A DNA stretch of 64,000 nucleotides from CBDATA01 sp965202845 (lineage in GTDB: Bacteria > Acidobacteriota > Vicinamibacteria > Marinacidobacterales > Marinacidobacteraceae): positions 2,480,001 to 2,544,000 of the forward strand of contig OZ241856.1 in NCBI GenBank assembly GCA_965202845.1. Direction: 5' to 3'. Of the stretch, positions 15,654 to 24,175 are shown piece after piece (position 1 is the first letter of the stretch; each line of letters opens with the position of its first letter). The translations under genes and the position numbers were made by a program. The notes beneath the pieces are model-generated. The model was not told the origin of the DNA. It was given only the letters and a program-made list of their open reading frames with translations, and did not search any database.

Positions 15654-18534
15654 CGAGCGGCTGATCGAGCGGTGGCTCCCGATCGCGGAGATCGGGGAGG
15701 AGAGCGCCCGCGAACGGCGGTCCATGACCGCGCTGCCGCCAACCTACTACCTGCATGTGTGGTGGGCGCGTCGCCCGCTGGTGGCGAGTCGTGCGGCGGT
15801 GTTGGCTTCGTTGTTGCCGGGGGATGCGGATCGGGGGGCGTTTTTGCATGCGCTGGGGATCCACGGCGACCCGGTGGCCGTGCGCCGCAGGTTGGACGAA
15901 GCCAAGCGGACCAAGCCCAGGCAGAACCTCGGCCCCAATCCCTATGGCTACCGGCGGGCGTTCACGTACTCGCCGAGCGGGGAGGAGTGGGACAAACTTC
16001 GGAGTCCCGGGCCAGAAGCCAAAGTCCTGGATCCAACCGCCGGCGGGGGCAGCATCCCCTTCGAGGCGGTGCGTCTGGGGTTCGCGGCGCATGCGAATGA
16101 CCTGAACCCGGTGGCCGCCCTGATCCTGAAGGCCACGGCGGAATGGCCCGCCGAGCATCATGCCCGGTTGCTTCCCGAGTTCCAGCAACTGGCCGACGAG
16201 TTTCTGAGTCGGGCGGCGCCGAAGTACCAGGGCGTCTTCCCGCCGGAGCCGGAAGGGACTCTCGTTGAGGGCTACCTGTGGGCGCGGACGGTGGGGTGTC
16301 CGTACTGCGGGGGGTTGGTTCCGCTTTCGCCGAACTGGCGGCTGGCGCCGGATGGGACCGGGGTGCGTTTGGCGCCGGAAGTGGGGGAGGGGCCGGGGTC
16401 TTCGGGTCGGGTCTGTTCGTTCGAGATTGTGGGGACGGCTGCGGAGCAGTCGGCGGGGACGGTGGCGCGGGGGGACGGGGCGTGTCCGTTCCCGGATTGC
16501 GGGCGGGTGATCGAGGGTTCGGCGATCAAGGCGCAGGCGCGGGCGGGGGAGATGGGGGAGCAGCTGTACGCGGTGGTGTACAAGCGGCGGGTTCCGCGGA
16601 TTCTGAAGTCGGGGAAGGCGGGGAAGCCGCGGTGGGAGCGGGGCTACCGGGCGCCGGGGGCGGGGGACGACGACCGGGAAGCGATCGCGGAGCGGCTTGC
16701 GGAGAAGCTGCCGGAGTGGGAGGCGTATGACCTGGTTCCGAACGAGCGCATCCCGGACGGCAACAAGACCACCGAGCCGCATCGGTACGGGATGCCGCGC
16801 TGGCGGGACTTGTTTTCGCCGCGGCAGTTGCTGTGCCATGGGACGAGCGTGGAGGTCTTTCGGGAGCTGCTGGAGGCAGATCGGGAGGCGGGGAGGTTGA
16901 CCGATGCGCGGCAGGCGGCGTATGGCTACCTGGCGCTCTCGCTGGACAAGGTGCTCAGCTACAACAACATCATGTGCCGCTGGCATTCCGGTCGCGAAGT
17001 CATGGCCCAAATCTTCGACCGGCACGACTTCGCGCTCAAGTGGTCCTATGCGGAGATGGCGCCCTTGGTCGCCGGGGTCGGCTACGACTGGGCCATCGGC
17101 CAGACCGCCAAGTGCGTGAAGGAGCTGGTCGCGCTGCTCCGCCCCGAAGGCCCGCTTCCGGCGCAGCGGGACGCCCCGCCGCCGGTCTCGATCACCGCGA
17201 AGCCGGGCGACGCCCTGGACCACCTGGAGGACGCCAGCGTGGACGCGGTGGTGATGGACCCGCCCTACTACGACAACGTGATGTACGCCGAGCTTTCGGA
17301 CTTCTTCTACGTCTGGCTCAAGCGCACCGCCGGGCATGCGTTCCCGGAGTTGTTCCGGCGCATCCTGACCGACAAGGAGGGGGAGGCGGTGGCGAACCCG
17401 GCGCGCTTTCGGGGGGAGAAGGGGGCGAAGGAGTTGGCCGGGCGGGAGTACCAGGATCGGATGGCGCAGATCTTCGCCGAGTGCCGCCGGGTTCTGAAGC
17501 CGGACGGGATTCTGACGCTGATGTTCACGCACAAGGCGACCGGGGCGTGGGACGCCTTGACCGCCGGGCTGATCGAGGCGGGGTTCGTCATCACCGCTTC
17601 GTGGCCGATCCACACCGAGGCGGAGGGGAGCTTGCATATCCGGGACAAGGCGGCGGCGAGCAGCACGATCTTTTTGGTCTGCCGTCCGCGCCCGGAGCGG
17701 GAGGCGGGAGAGGAGACCCGGTACTGGGAGGAGGTGGAGGGGGACGTCACGCGGGCGGTGGGGGAGAAGGTCCAACAGTTCGAGGCGGAGGGGATTTCGG
17801 GGGTGGACTTGTATCTGGCGTGCTTCGGGCCGGCGCTTCGGGAGTTTTCGCGGCGTTGGCCGCTGGAGCGGGGGAAGCCGCGCCGGCGGGCGCCGCAAAG
17901 TGCGAGGCGGCGGCTGCTGGAGGAGGGGTGGGATGCGTATGCGGTGACGGCGGAGGACGCGCTGGAGGCGGCGCGTCGGGAGGTGAAGCGGTTCCGGCTG
18001 GAGCGGCTGACGCGGATGAAGGCGGGGGCGGACCTGGACGGGACGACGGCGTTCTTCGTGCTGGCGTGGGACGCCTTCAAGGCGCCTTCGTTTCCTTACG
18101 ACGAGGCGCTGCGGCTGGCGCGCGCGGTGGGGGTGGATTTGGAGGGGGATGTGGTGGGGAGGTTGGGGGGGAAGCGGGGGAGTCTGGTGACGCTTTGGGA
18201 CAGCGGGCAGCGCGCGGCGAAATCGGCGTTGGGGGCGGAGGATGGTTCCAGGGGGATGATCGACGCTTTGCACCATGCGGCGTGGCGGGGGCGTTCCAGG
18301 GGTCTGGAGGATTGCCGGAAGTGGTTGGGGGAGATGGGTTTGGGGGAGGATGCGGGGTTCCGGACGGCTTTGAAGGCTGCGCTGGAGGTGTTGCCGGTAT
18401 CGGGGGCGTTCGGGGGGGAGGAGCTGGAAGGTGAGGCGGCGGCTTCGGGGGACGATTTCGCGGCGCTCGAAAAGCTGCGGCGCACCGTCTTCGAAACAAT
18501 CGTTCCCGAACCGGAACAGCTGCAGCTGCTCTGA
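15643..18534 (+). CDS. DUF1156 adenine-specific DNA methyltransferase
   Basis: 963 residues from ATG 15643 (GTG 15628 and ATG 15631 are possible but the family begins near DERLIERWLPIAEIGEES). After the DUF1156 N-terminus (TYYLHVWWARRPLVASRAA) come the SAM-binding motif VLDPTAGGGSIPFEA (~126-140), zinc-ribbon-like pairs CPYC (~220) and CPFPDC (~280), and the catalytic motif DPPYYDNV (~538). It should methylate adenine N6 to mark self DNA for the Hma-like system. The second half uses many G-ending codons and has a strong G bias on the coding strand, unlike the neighbours. Its stop overlaps the helicase start (TGATG). Confidence 0.88.
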   Translation: MSNDERLIERWLPIAEIGEESARERRSMTALPPTYYLHVWWARRPLVASRAAVLASLLPGDADRGAFLHALGIHGDPVAVRRRLDEAKRTKPRQNLGPNPYGYRRAFTYSPSGEEWDKLRSPGPEAKVLDPTAGGGSIPFEAVRLGFAAHANDLNPVAALILKATAEWPAEHHARLLPEFQQLADEFLSRAAPKYQGVFPPEPEGTLVEGYLWARTVGCPYCGGLVPLSPNWRLAPDGTGVRLAPEVGEGPGSSGRVCSFEIVGTAAEQSAGTVARGDGACPFPDCGRVIEGSAIKAQARAGEMGEQLYAVVYKRRVPRILKSGKAGKPRWERGYRAPGAGDDDREAIAERLAEKLPEWEAYDLVPNERIPDGNKTTEPHRYGMPRWRDLFSPRQLLCHGTSVEVFRELLEADREAGRLTDARQAAYGYLALSLDKVLSYNNIMCRWHSGREVMAQIFDRHDFALKWSYAEMAPLVAGVGYDWAIGQTAKCVKELVALLRPEGPLPAQRDAPPPVSITAKPGDALDHLEDASVDAVVMDPPYYDNVMYAELSDFFYVWLKRTAGHAFPELFRRILTDKEGEAVANPARFRGEKGAKELAGREYQDRMAQIFAECRRVLKPDGILTLMFTHKATGAWDALTAGLIEAGFVITASWPIHTEAEGSLHIRDKAAASSTIFLVCRPRPEREAGEETRYWEEVEGDVTRAVGEKVQQFEAEGISGVDLYLACFGPALREFSRRWPLERGKPRRRAPQSARRRLLEEGWDAYAVTAEDALEAARREVKRFRLERLTRMKAGADLDGTTAFFVLAWDAFKAPSFPYDEALRLARAVGVDLEGDVVGRLGGKRGSLVTLWDSGQRAAKSALGAEDGSRGMIDALHHAAWRGRSRGLEDCRKWLGEMGLGEDAGFRTALKAALEVLPVSGAFGGEELEGEAAASGDDFAALEKLRRTVFETIVPEPEQLQLL

Positions 18535-21500
18535 TGCTGCGCGACCACGACTGGAAACCCAGGTACACATCCGATGACGGAAACCTGGCCCGGTTGCTCC
18601 ATGTCCCGGCGCTCCGGGACGCGGTGCGCTACGACCGGCTGACCGGGTTCTTCAACGCGGCGGCGCTGACGCTCGCGGCGCGTGGGATCGAGGACCTGGC
18701 GCGAAACGGCGGAAAGATGCGGCTGGTGGTCGGCTGCACGCTGGAGCCCGACGAAATCAAGGCGATCCAGAATGGTGAGGCGCTCCGGGAGCAGGTCGAA
18801 CGGCGGATGGCGGGCGCCCCGCTGGCGCCGCCCGACGATGTGGCGGCGGACGCGCGGGAGTTGCTGGCGTGGATGGTCAAACACCGGTTGCTTGATGTGA
18901 AGGTCGCCGTGCCCTGCGACGAGGGGGGCGCGCCGGTTTCCGACAATTCCCTTTTTCACGTGAAGATCGGCGTCATCGAGGACAAGAGCGGCGACAAGCT
19001 GGCGTGGGACGGGAGCGTCAACGAAACCGAAGCCGGCTTGCGGCGCAATTGGGAGAGCGTCAACGTCTTTGCGAGTTGGGACGATCCGAAGCGGGTCGAG
19101 CTGGACGAGGCCGAGTTCAACCGCGTCTGGACCGGGAAGGCGAAGCGCCTGATCGTGATGGACGTGCCGGAAGCGGTGCGCCGGGAGCTGCTGAAGCACG
19201 CGCCGCGGTCGGGGAAGCCGAAACGCCTCCGGGAGGACGACGACTTGCGGAACCGGGTCTGGGCGTTCCTCCGGGACGCGCCGAAACAGCCGGGCGGCGG
19301 CGAACGCATCGGCGAGGCGACCGCGGCGGTGGACCCGTGGCCGCACCAGGCGCGGGCGCTGGCGCGCCTCTACCAGAATTGGCCGCCGCGCCTTTTGATC
19401 GCCGACGAGGTGGGGCTCGGCAAGACCATCGAGGCCGGACTGCTGCTGCGCCAGGCGTGGCTCGCCGGGAAGGCGAGGCGGGTTCTGATCCTCGCGCCCA
19501 AGGCGGTGCTGGGGCAGTGGCAGGTCGAACTACGGGAGAAGTTCAATCTCGACTGGCCGATCTACGACGCCGGCAAGCTCCGGTGGTATCCGACGCTGGC
19601 GAGCGGGCGGCGCGAACGGGAGGTCGGGCGCGACGCATGGCGCAAGGAGCCGTTCGTCATCGCCTCCAGCCAGCTGATGCGCCGGAAGGATCGGATGGAC
19701 GAGCTTCTGCGCTCCGACGCCAGGTGGGACCTGATCGTGCTGGACGAGGCGCACCACGCCCGGAAAAGTCCTGGCGGAAGCGCCAACCACCTGCTCCGGC
19801 TCATGCGGGGACTCAAGGATCGGGCGCCGGGACTCCTGCTCCTCACCGCGACGCCGATGCAGGTGCATCCGGTCGAGGTCTGGTGCTTGCTGGACCTGCT
19901 GGGACTGCCGCCGGAATGGAGCGAGGAGGCGTTTTTGCGCTTCTTCGAGGACGTGGAGGCGGAGGCGCCGTCGCGTGACGCGAGGGATCGGATGGCGGCG
20001 CTCTTCCAGGCGACCGAGAAGGCCTGCGGACCGGTCGTGGAGGAGGAGAGCCTTTCGGGAAGAGCGGCGCTCCGGGCGCTGCGGGACCCCGCCTCGATCC
20101 CCCGCCGGAACCTCGAAGGCGAAACGCTGCGGACGGCGCTGCGGATCCTGCGGGCCGGAAGTCCGGCGCGGCGGCTGATCTCGCGCAACACCCGGGAGCT
20201 GCTGCGCCGCTACCGCAAGAAGGGGGTGATGGACTTGCCGGTGGCGGAGCGCGACGTGGCGGATCGCTGGCTCGGCATGAGCGACGGCGAGCGGGCGCTC
20301 TACGAGGACGTCAAGGACTACATCCGGACGACCTTCAACCGGGCCGAATCCGGCCAGCGGCGCGCGGTCGGCTTCGTGATGACGGTGTACGCCCGCCGTC
20401 TCGCCAGCAGCCTGGAGGCGCTCCGGCGGACGCTCGAAAGGCGGCTTCAAGGCGAGTTCAAGGCTGTTGAGGACGACGTCCCGGACGACGAAACCCGGGA
20501 CGACGCGACCCAGGACGTCCTGGACGCCGAGGAGACCGGGAGGCTGGCGCGGGAGGCGTTCGCCGTCGAGGAGCGAACCGGAATCGAGGAGCTGCTCGCG
20601 GCGATCCGGGAGCTTCCGACCGACAGCAAGCTGCAGTCGCTCCGGGCCGAACTCGCCGACCTGCGCAAGGCCGGCTACGAGCAGGTGATGGTCTTCACCC
20701 AGTACGCCGACACCATGGACTTCCTGCGCCGCATGCTGATCGGGGAAACGGGCGGGGCGCTCATGTGCTACTCCGGGCGCGGCGGCGAAATCCCGGAGGC
20801 ATCGGGAGGCTGGCGGGTCATCCGGCGCGAGGAGGCCAGGCGGCGCTTCCAGGAGGGCGGGGCGGACATCCTGCTCTGCACCGACGCCGCCGCCGAGGGA
20901 CTCAACTTCCAGTTCTGCGGCGCGGTCGTCAACTACGACATGCCGTGGAACCCGATGCGGGTCGAGCAGCGGATCGGGCGCATCGACCGGCTGGGGCAGA
21001 GGCATCCGACCATCCGCATCCGCAACCTGTTCTACCGGGAGTCGGTCGAGACGAACGTCTACGCCACGCTCCGCAACAGCCACGGCCTGTTCCAGAAGGT
21101 GGTGGGGCGGCTCCAGCCGATCCTGGCGAAGCTGCCCGGCCGGATCCAGAAGGAGCTGCTGGAAGGCGAAACGGCGGTGGTCGAAGACGAGCCGGAGGGG
21201 CCGGGGTTTGACCTGGATCGGATCGCCGAGGCCGATCTGGTCATGCCGGAGCGCCCGGCGCCGACGGCGACGATGGCGGATCTGGAGCGGATTCTGGCGG
21301 CGGCGGAGCGGCTGATGCCGCCCGGCTACGAGGTGGAGCGGTTGCCGCCGCACGGGTACAAGCTGCGCAAGCCGGGAGGGGAGTGGGCGCGCGTGACGAC
21401 CGACGTCGGGTTCTTCGAGGAGCACTCCGACAGCGTGGAGCTCTGGTCGCCCGGGAACCCGCTCTTTCCCGAACCGGCGATCCCCGAGGGGTTGGAGCCG

Positions 21501-21545
21501 GAGCGCCGCCGGACGCTGAGGGAGATTCTGGACGAAGCCGGGTGA
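18534..21545 (+). CDS. PLD-domain SNF2/SF2 helicase of the defence island
   Basis: 1003 residues. The N-terminal PLD-like domain has FHVKIGVIED (HxK...D, ~141-150) followed by a DGSVNETEAG segment. The SNF2-like ATPase has motif I ADEVGLGKTIEAGLL (~285-300), motif II VLDEAHHARK (~402-411), motif III LLTATPMQ, and in the second RecA lobe MVFTQYADT, CTDAAAEGLNFQ and EQRIGRIDRLGQ (motif VI). Such helicases translocate on DNA in defence complexes with DUF499 ATPase and DUF1156 methylase. The start overlaps the methylase stop by one base. The gene ends 18 bases from the convergent coiled-coil array. Confidence 0.88.
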   Translation: MLRDHDWKPRYTSDDGNLARLLHVPALRDAVRYDRLTGFFNAAALTLAARGIEDLARNGGKMRLVVGCTLEPDEIKAIQNGEALREQVERRMAGAPLAPPDDVAADARELLAWMVKHRLLDVKVAVPCDEGGAPVSDNSLFHVKIGVIEDKSGDKLAWDGSVNETEAGLRRNWESVNVFASWDDPKRVELDEAEFNRVWTGKAKRLIVMDVPEAVRRELLKHAPRSGKPKRLREDDDLRNRVWAFLRDAPKQPGGGERIGEATAAVDPWPHQARALARLYQNWPPRLLIADEVGLGKTIEAGLLLRQAWLAGKARRVLILAPKAVLGQWQVELREKFNLDWPIYDAGKLRWYPTLASGRREREVGRDAWRKEPFVIASSQLMRRKDRMDELLRSDARWDLIVLDEAHHARKSPGGSANHLLRLMRGLKDRAPGLLLLTATPMQVHPVEVWCLLDLLGLPPEWSEEAFLRFFEDVEAEAPSRDARDRMAALFQATEKACGPVVEEESLSGRAALRALRDPASIPRRNLEGETLRTALRILRAGSPARRLISRNTRELLRRYRKKGVMDLPVAERDVADRWLGMSDGERALYEDVKDYIRTTFNRAESGQRRAVGFVMTVYARRLASSLEALRRTLERRLQGEFKAVEDDVPDDETRDDATQDVLDAEETGRLAREAFAVEERTGIEELLAAIRELPTDSKLQSLRAELADLRKAGYEQVMVFTQYADTMDFLRRMLIGETGGALMCYSGRGGEIPEASGGWRVIRREEARRRFQEGGADILLCTDAAAEGLNFQFCGAVVNYDMPWNPMRVEQRIGRIDRLGQRHPTIRIRNLFYRESVETNVYATLRNSHGLFQKVVGRLQPILAKLPGRIQKELLEGETAVVEDEPEGPGFDLDRIAEADLVMPERPAPTATMADLERILAAAERLMPPGYEVERLPPHGYKLRKPGGEWARVTTDVGFFEEHSDSVELWSPGNPLFPEPAIPEGLEPERRRTLREILDEAG

Positions 21546-21563
21546 GGGCGCGGCCCGCTCCGA

Positions 21564-22046
21564 TCAGCCGCCGCCCAGGAGCGCCGCGATCAGCCGTTCC
21601 AGGACCGGGCGCAGGAACGAGCCGATCACCAGCAGGGCGAATCCGGCCGCCACCGCCACTCCGACTCCCACCTCGAATTTGCGGCGATGCGCCTCCCGCT
21701 CCAGCATCGCCCTGTTCTGGGCGCGGATCTCCAGCACCACCTCCTTGAGATCGACGAGCTCTTCCCGCAACGCGGTCTCGATCCGCTTCCGATCCGCCGC
21801 CGCCTCGCGAAACCCCTCCCGGACCTGCTGCCGCAGATCCCCGATGTCCCGGCGGTTCACCTGAACCGCCTCCCGGAGACCGCCCATCTGCACATTGAGC
21901 CAATCGAGCCGGTCCAGCTCGTTGGGCCGATCCGAACGATCCGGGCCGTCCCGGCGCCCCGTCATCCGATCCCCTTTTGCATCGTGATCCTCAGTGTACA
22001 ACGCGGCGACAGCCGCGTCGGTTGGCTTCGTTGCGGGCGCACCCAT
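21564..22046 (-). CDS. Coiled-coil tail-anchored protein, array copy 1
   Basis: 160 residues. The N-terminal ~45 residues are polar and probably disordered; NELDRLDWLNVQMGGLREAV starts a long amphipathic helix; the coiled coil spans ~55-120. A single C-terminal transmembrane helix (VGVAVAAGFALLVIGSFL) follows, then an amphipathic tail ending GGG. This copy has lost the EAAAERKR-type blocks found in the others. The start is an ATG 9 bases after AAGGAGG. I do not recognise the family. It is convergent with the helicase gene, whose stop is 18 bases away. Confidence 0.85.
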   Translation of the reverse strand: MGAPATKPTDAAVAALYTEDHDAKGDRMTGRRDGPDRSDRPNELDRLDWLNVQMGGLREAVQVNRRDIGDLRQQVREGFREAAADRKRIETALREELVDLKEVVLEIRAQNRAMLEREAHRRKFEVGVGVAVAAGFALLVIGSFLRPVLERLIAALLGGG

Positions 22047-22130
22047 GAGCGGTGACCTCCTTCTCTACCCATATATACACGCACGGGAAGCGATTTTGTC
22101 CCGCCACTTGCCCAAATTGTGGAAAACTCG
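22047..22130 (-). promoter_or_regulatory. Promoter/RBS unit of array copy 1
   Basis: On the minus strand: TTTTCCACA (22118-22126), a -10-like TATATA (22072-22077) and AAGGAGG (22056-22062) 9 bases before the ATG. It is copied almost exactly before copies 2 and 3, so each gene probably has its own promoter. TTTTCCACA fits the relaxed DnaA-box consensus TTWTNCACA. Confidence 0.5.
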
Positions 22131-22153
22131 GCGAAAAGAGGCCTTCCCTCCGG

Positions 22154-22765
22154 TCAGCCGCCGCCCAGGAGCGCCGCGATCAGGCGTTCGAGGACCGGGC
22201 GCAGGAACGAGCCGACCACCAGCAGGGCGAGTCCGGCAGCCACCGCCACCCCGACTCCCACCTCGAATTTGCGGCGATGCGCCTCCCGCTCCAGCATCGC
22301 CCTGTTCTGGGCGCGGATCTCCAGCACCACCTCCTTGAGATCGACGAGCTCTTCCCGCAACGCGGCGCGTTCGGCGGCGGCGCGCTCCTCGATCCGCTTC
22401 CGCTCCGCTGCCGCCTCGCGCAGACCGTCCGCGAGCTCCTTCCGCAGCGCGGTCTCGATCCGCTTCCGCTCCGCAGCCGCCTCCCTCTCGACCCGCTTCC
22501 GCTCCGCCGCCGCCTCGCGAAACCCCTCCCGGACCTGCTGCCGCAGATCCCCGATGTCCCGGCGATTCACATGAACCGCCTCCCGGAGACCGCCCATCTG
22601 CACATTGAGCCAATCGAGCCGGTCCAGCTCATTGGGCCGACCCGAACGATCCGGCCGATCCGGGCCGCTCTGGCGCCCCGTCATCCGATCCCCTTCTGCA
22701 TCGTGATCCCCAGTGTGCAACGCGGCGACAGCCGCGTCGGTTGGCTTCGTTGCGGGCGCACCCAT
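22154..22765 (-). CDS. Coiled-coil tail-anchored protein, array copy 2 (longest)
   Basis: 203 residues with the same layout as copy 1: disordered N-terminus, coiled coil, one C-terminal membrane helix. It has the most heptad-like blocks: EAAAERKRVE, EAAAERKRIE and a third block around EERAAAERAALREEL. The charged repeats suggest a rod that could oligomerise at the membrane. Strong ribosome site AAGGAGG 9 bases before the ATG. Confidence 0.85.
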   Translation of the reverse strand: MGAPATKPTDAAVAALHTGDHDAEGDRMTGRQSGPDRPDRSGRPNELDRLDWLNVQMGGLREAVHVNRRDIGDLRQQVREGFREAAAERKRVEREAAAERKRIETALRKELADGLREAAAERKRIEERAAAERAALREELVDLKEVVLEIRAQNRAMLEREAHRRKFEVGVGVAVAAGLALLVVGSFLRPVLERLIAALLGGG

Positions 22766-22849
22766 GAGCGGTGACCTCCTTCTCTACCCATATATACACG
22801 CACGGGAAGCGATTTTGTCCCGCCACTTGCCCAAATTGTGGAAAACTCG
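22766..22849 (-). promoter_or_regulatory. Promoter/RBS unit of array copy 2
   Basis: Near-identical to the unit before copy 1, with TTTTCCACA at 22837-22845, TATATA at 22791-22796 and the same AAGGAGG ribosome site. Confidence 0.5.
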
Positions 22850-22871
22850 GCGAAAGGAGGCCTTCCTCCGG

Positions 22872-23396
22872 TCAGCCGCCGCCCAGGAGCGCCGCGATCA
22901 GGCGTTCCAGGACCGGGCGCAGGAACGAGCCGATCACCAGCAGGGCGAGTCCGGCAGCCACCGCCACTCCGACTCCCACCTCGAATTTGCGGCGATGCGC
23001 CTCCCGCTCCAGCATCGCCCTGTTCTGGGCGCGGATCTCCAGCACCACCTCCTTGAGCTCGGCGAGCTCTCCCCGCAACGCGGTCTCGATCCGCTTCCGC
23101 TCCGCCGCCGCCTCCCTCTCGACCCGCTTCCGCTCCGCCGCCGCCTCGCGAAACCCCTCCCGGACCTGCTGACGCAGATCCCCGATGTCCCGGCGATTCA
23201 CCTGAACCGCCTCCCGAAGACCGCCCATCTGCACATTGAGCCAGTCGAGCCGGTCCAGCTCGTTGGGCCGATCCGAACGATCCGGCCGATCCGGGCCGCT
23301 CTGGCGCCCCGTCATCCGATCCCCTTCCGCATCGTGATCCTCAGTGTACAACGCGGCGACGGTCGCGTCGGTTGGCTTCGTTGCGGGTTCACCCAT
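22872..23396 (-). CDS. Coiled-coil tail-anchored protein, array copy 3
   Basis: 174 residues, same architecture, with two EAAAERKR blocks and ELAELKEVV in place of ELVDLKEVV. The N-terminus begins MGEPATKP rather than MGAPATKP. Promoter-like and ribosome-binding sequences are as in copies 1 and 2. Confidence 0.85.
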   Translation of the reverse strand: MGEPATKPTDATVAALYTEDHDAEGDRMTGRQSGPDRPDRSDRPNELDRLDWLNVQMGGLREAVQVNRRDIGDLRQQVREGFREAAAERKRVEREAAAERKRIETALRGELAELKEVVLEIRAQNRAMLEREAHRRKFEVGVGVAVAAGLALLVIGSFLRPVLERLIAALLGGG

Positions 23397-23480
23397 GAGC
23401 GGTGACCTCCTTCTCTACCCATATATACACGCACGGGAAGCGATTTTGTCCCGCCACTTGCCCAAATTGTGGAAAACTCG
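23397..23480 (-). promoter_or_regulatory. Promoter/RBS unit of array copy 3
   Basis: Near-identical to the preceding units, with TTTTCCACA at 23468-23476 and a TATATA box near 23422. Confidence 0.5.
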
Positions 23481-23503
23481 GCGAAAAGAGGCCTTCCCTC
23501 CGG

Positions 23504-24073
23504 TCAGCCGCCGCCCAGGAGCGCCGCGATCAGGCGTTCCAGAACGGGGCGCAGGAACGAGCCGACCACCAGCAGGGCGAATCCGGCCGCCACCGCCACT
23601 CCAACTCCCACCTCGAATCTGCGGCGATGCGCCTCCCGCTCCAGCATCGCCCTGTTCTGGGCGCGGATCTCCAGCACCACCTCCTTGAGATCGACGAGCT
23701 CTTCCCGCAACGCGGCGCGTTCGGCGGCGGCGCGCTCCTCGATCCGCTTCCGCTCCGCTGCCGCCTCGCGCAGACCGTCCGCGAGCTCCTTCCGCAGCGC
23801 GGTCTCGATCCGCTTCCGCTCCGCTGCCGCCTCGCGAAACCCCTCCCGGACCTGCTGCCGCAGATCCCCGATGTCCCGGCGGTTCACCTGAACCGCCTCC
23901 CGGAGACCGCCCATCTGCACGTTGAGCCAATCGAGCCGGTCCAGCTCGTTGGGCCGATCCGGCCGATCCGGGCCGTCCCGGCGCCCCGTCATCCGATCCC
24001 CTTCCGCATCGTGATCCTCAGTGTACAACGCGGCGACGGTCGCGTCGGTTGGCTTCGTTGCGGGCGCACCCAT
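23504..24073 (-). CDS. Coiled-coil tail-anchored protein, array copy 4
   Basis: 189 residues. It has two EAAAERKRIE blocks and the third EERAAAERAAL block, and HRRRFEVG where the others have HRRKFEVG. Its upstream region (24074-24157) differs most from the others: the -10-like box is GTATACATAC instead of TATATAC. As the first gene in the direction of transcription it is the likely founder of the array. Confidence 0.85.
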   Translation of the reverse strand: MGAPATKPTDATVAALYTEDHDAEGDRMTGRRDGPDRPDRPNELDRLDWLNVQMGGLREAVQVNRRDIGDLRQQVREGFREAAAERKRIETALRKELADGLREAAAERKRIEERAAAERAALREELVDLKEVVLEIRAQNRAMLEREAHRRRFEVGVGVAVAAGFALLVVGSFLRPVLERLIAALLGGG

Positions 24074-24157
24074 GAACGGTGACCTCCTTTGCTACGTATA
24101 CATACACGCACGGGAAGCCGTTTTGTTGCGTCGCTTTTCCAAATTGTGGAAAACTCG
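24074..24157 (-). promoter_or_regulatory. Promoter/RBS unit of array copy 4 (diverged)
   Basis: It keeps the AAGGAGG ribosome site and TTTTCCACA (24145-24153), here as one arm of a perfect inverted repeat TTTTCCA-AATTG-TGGAAAA. The -10-like box is altered. Confidence 0.45.
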
Positions 24158-24171
24158 GCGAAGAAAGCCGA
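24150..24171 (-). terminator. Possible terminator after the P1 peptidase gene
   Basis: A five-base-pair stem (TCGGC/GCCGA, 24155-24171) with a 7-base loop is followed on the minus strand by GTTTT. It lies just 5 bases after the peptidase stop. The stem and U-run are short, so the call is weak. Confidence 0.4.
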
Positions 24172-24175
24172 ATTC

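Larger units (their letters stand above)
21564..24175 (-). repeat. Four tandem ~0.63-0.72 kb gene-plus-promoter repeats
   Basis: Gene starts lie at 22046, 22765, 23396 and 24073, i.e. periods of 719, 631 and 677 bp. Each unit holds a complete small gene plus the same ~100 bp upstream region (AAGGAGGT ribosome site, TATATA -10-like box, a TTTTCCACA motif). Flanks of the genes are nearly identical; length differences come mainly from gain or loss of heptad-like blocks in the coiled-coil region. The rightmost upstream region is the most diverged, consistent with it being the ancestral, non-duplicated edge. Confidence 0.93.

Noticed and set aside
15565..18570. 1001-codon open frame opposite the DUF1156 methylase
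   Set aside because: Low-complexity R/P/L-rich shadow of a gene with clear methylase motifs.
22118..24153. Replication origin, because of repeated DnaA-box-like motifs
   Set aside because: The motifs are part of a duplicated promoter unit, spaced by whole genes, with no AT-rich unwinding region and no dnaA, dnaN or parAB nearby.
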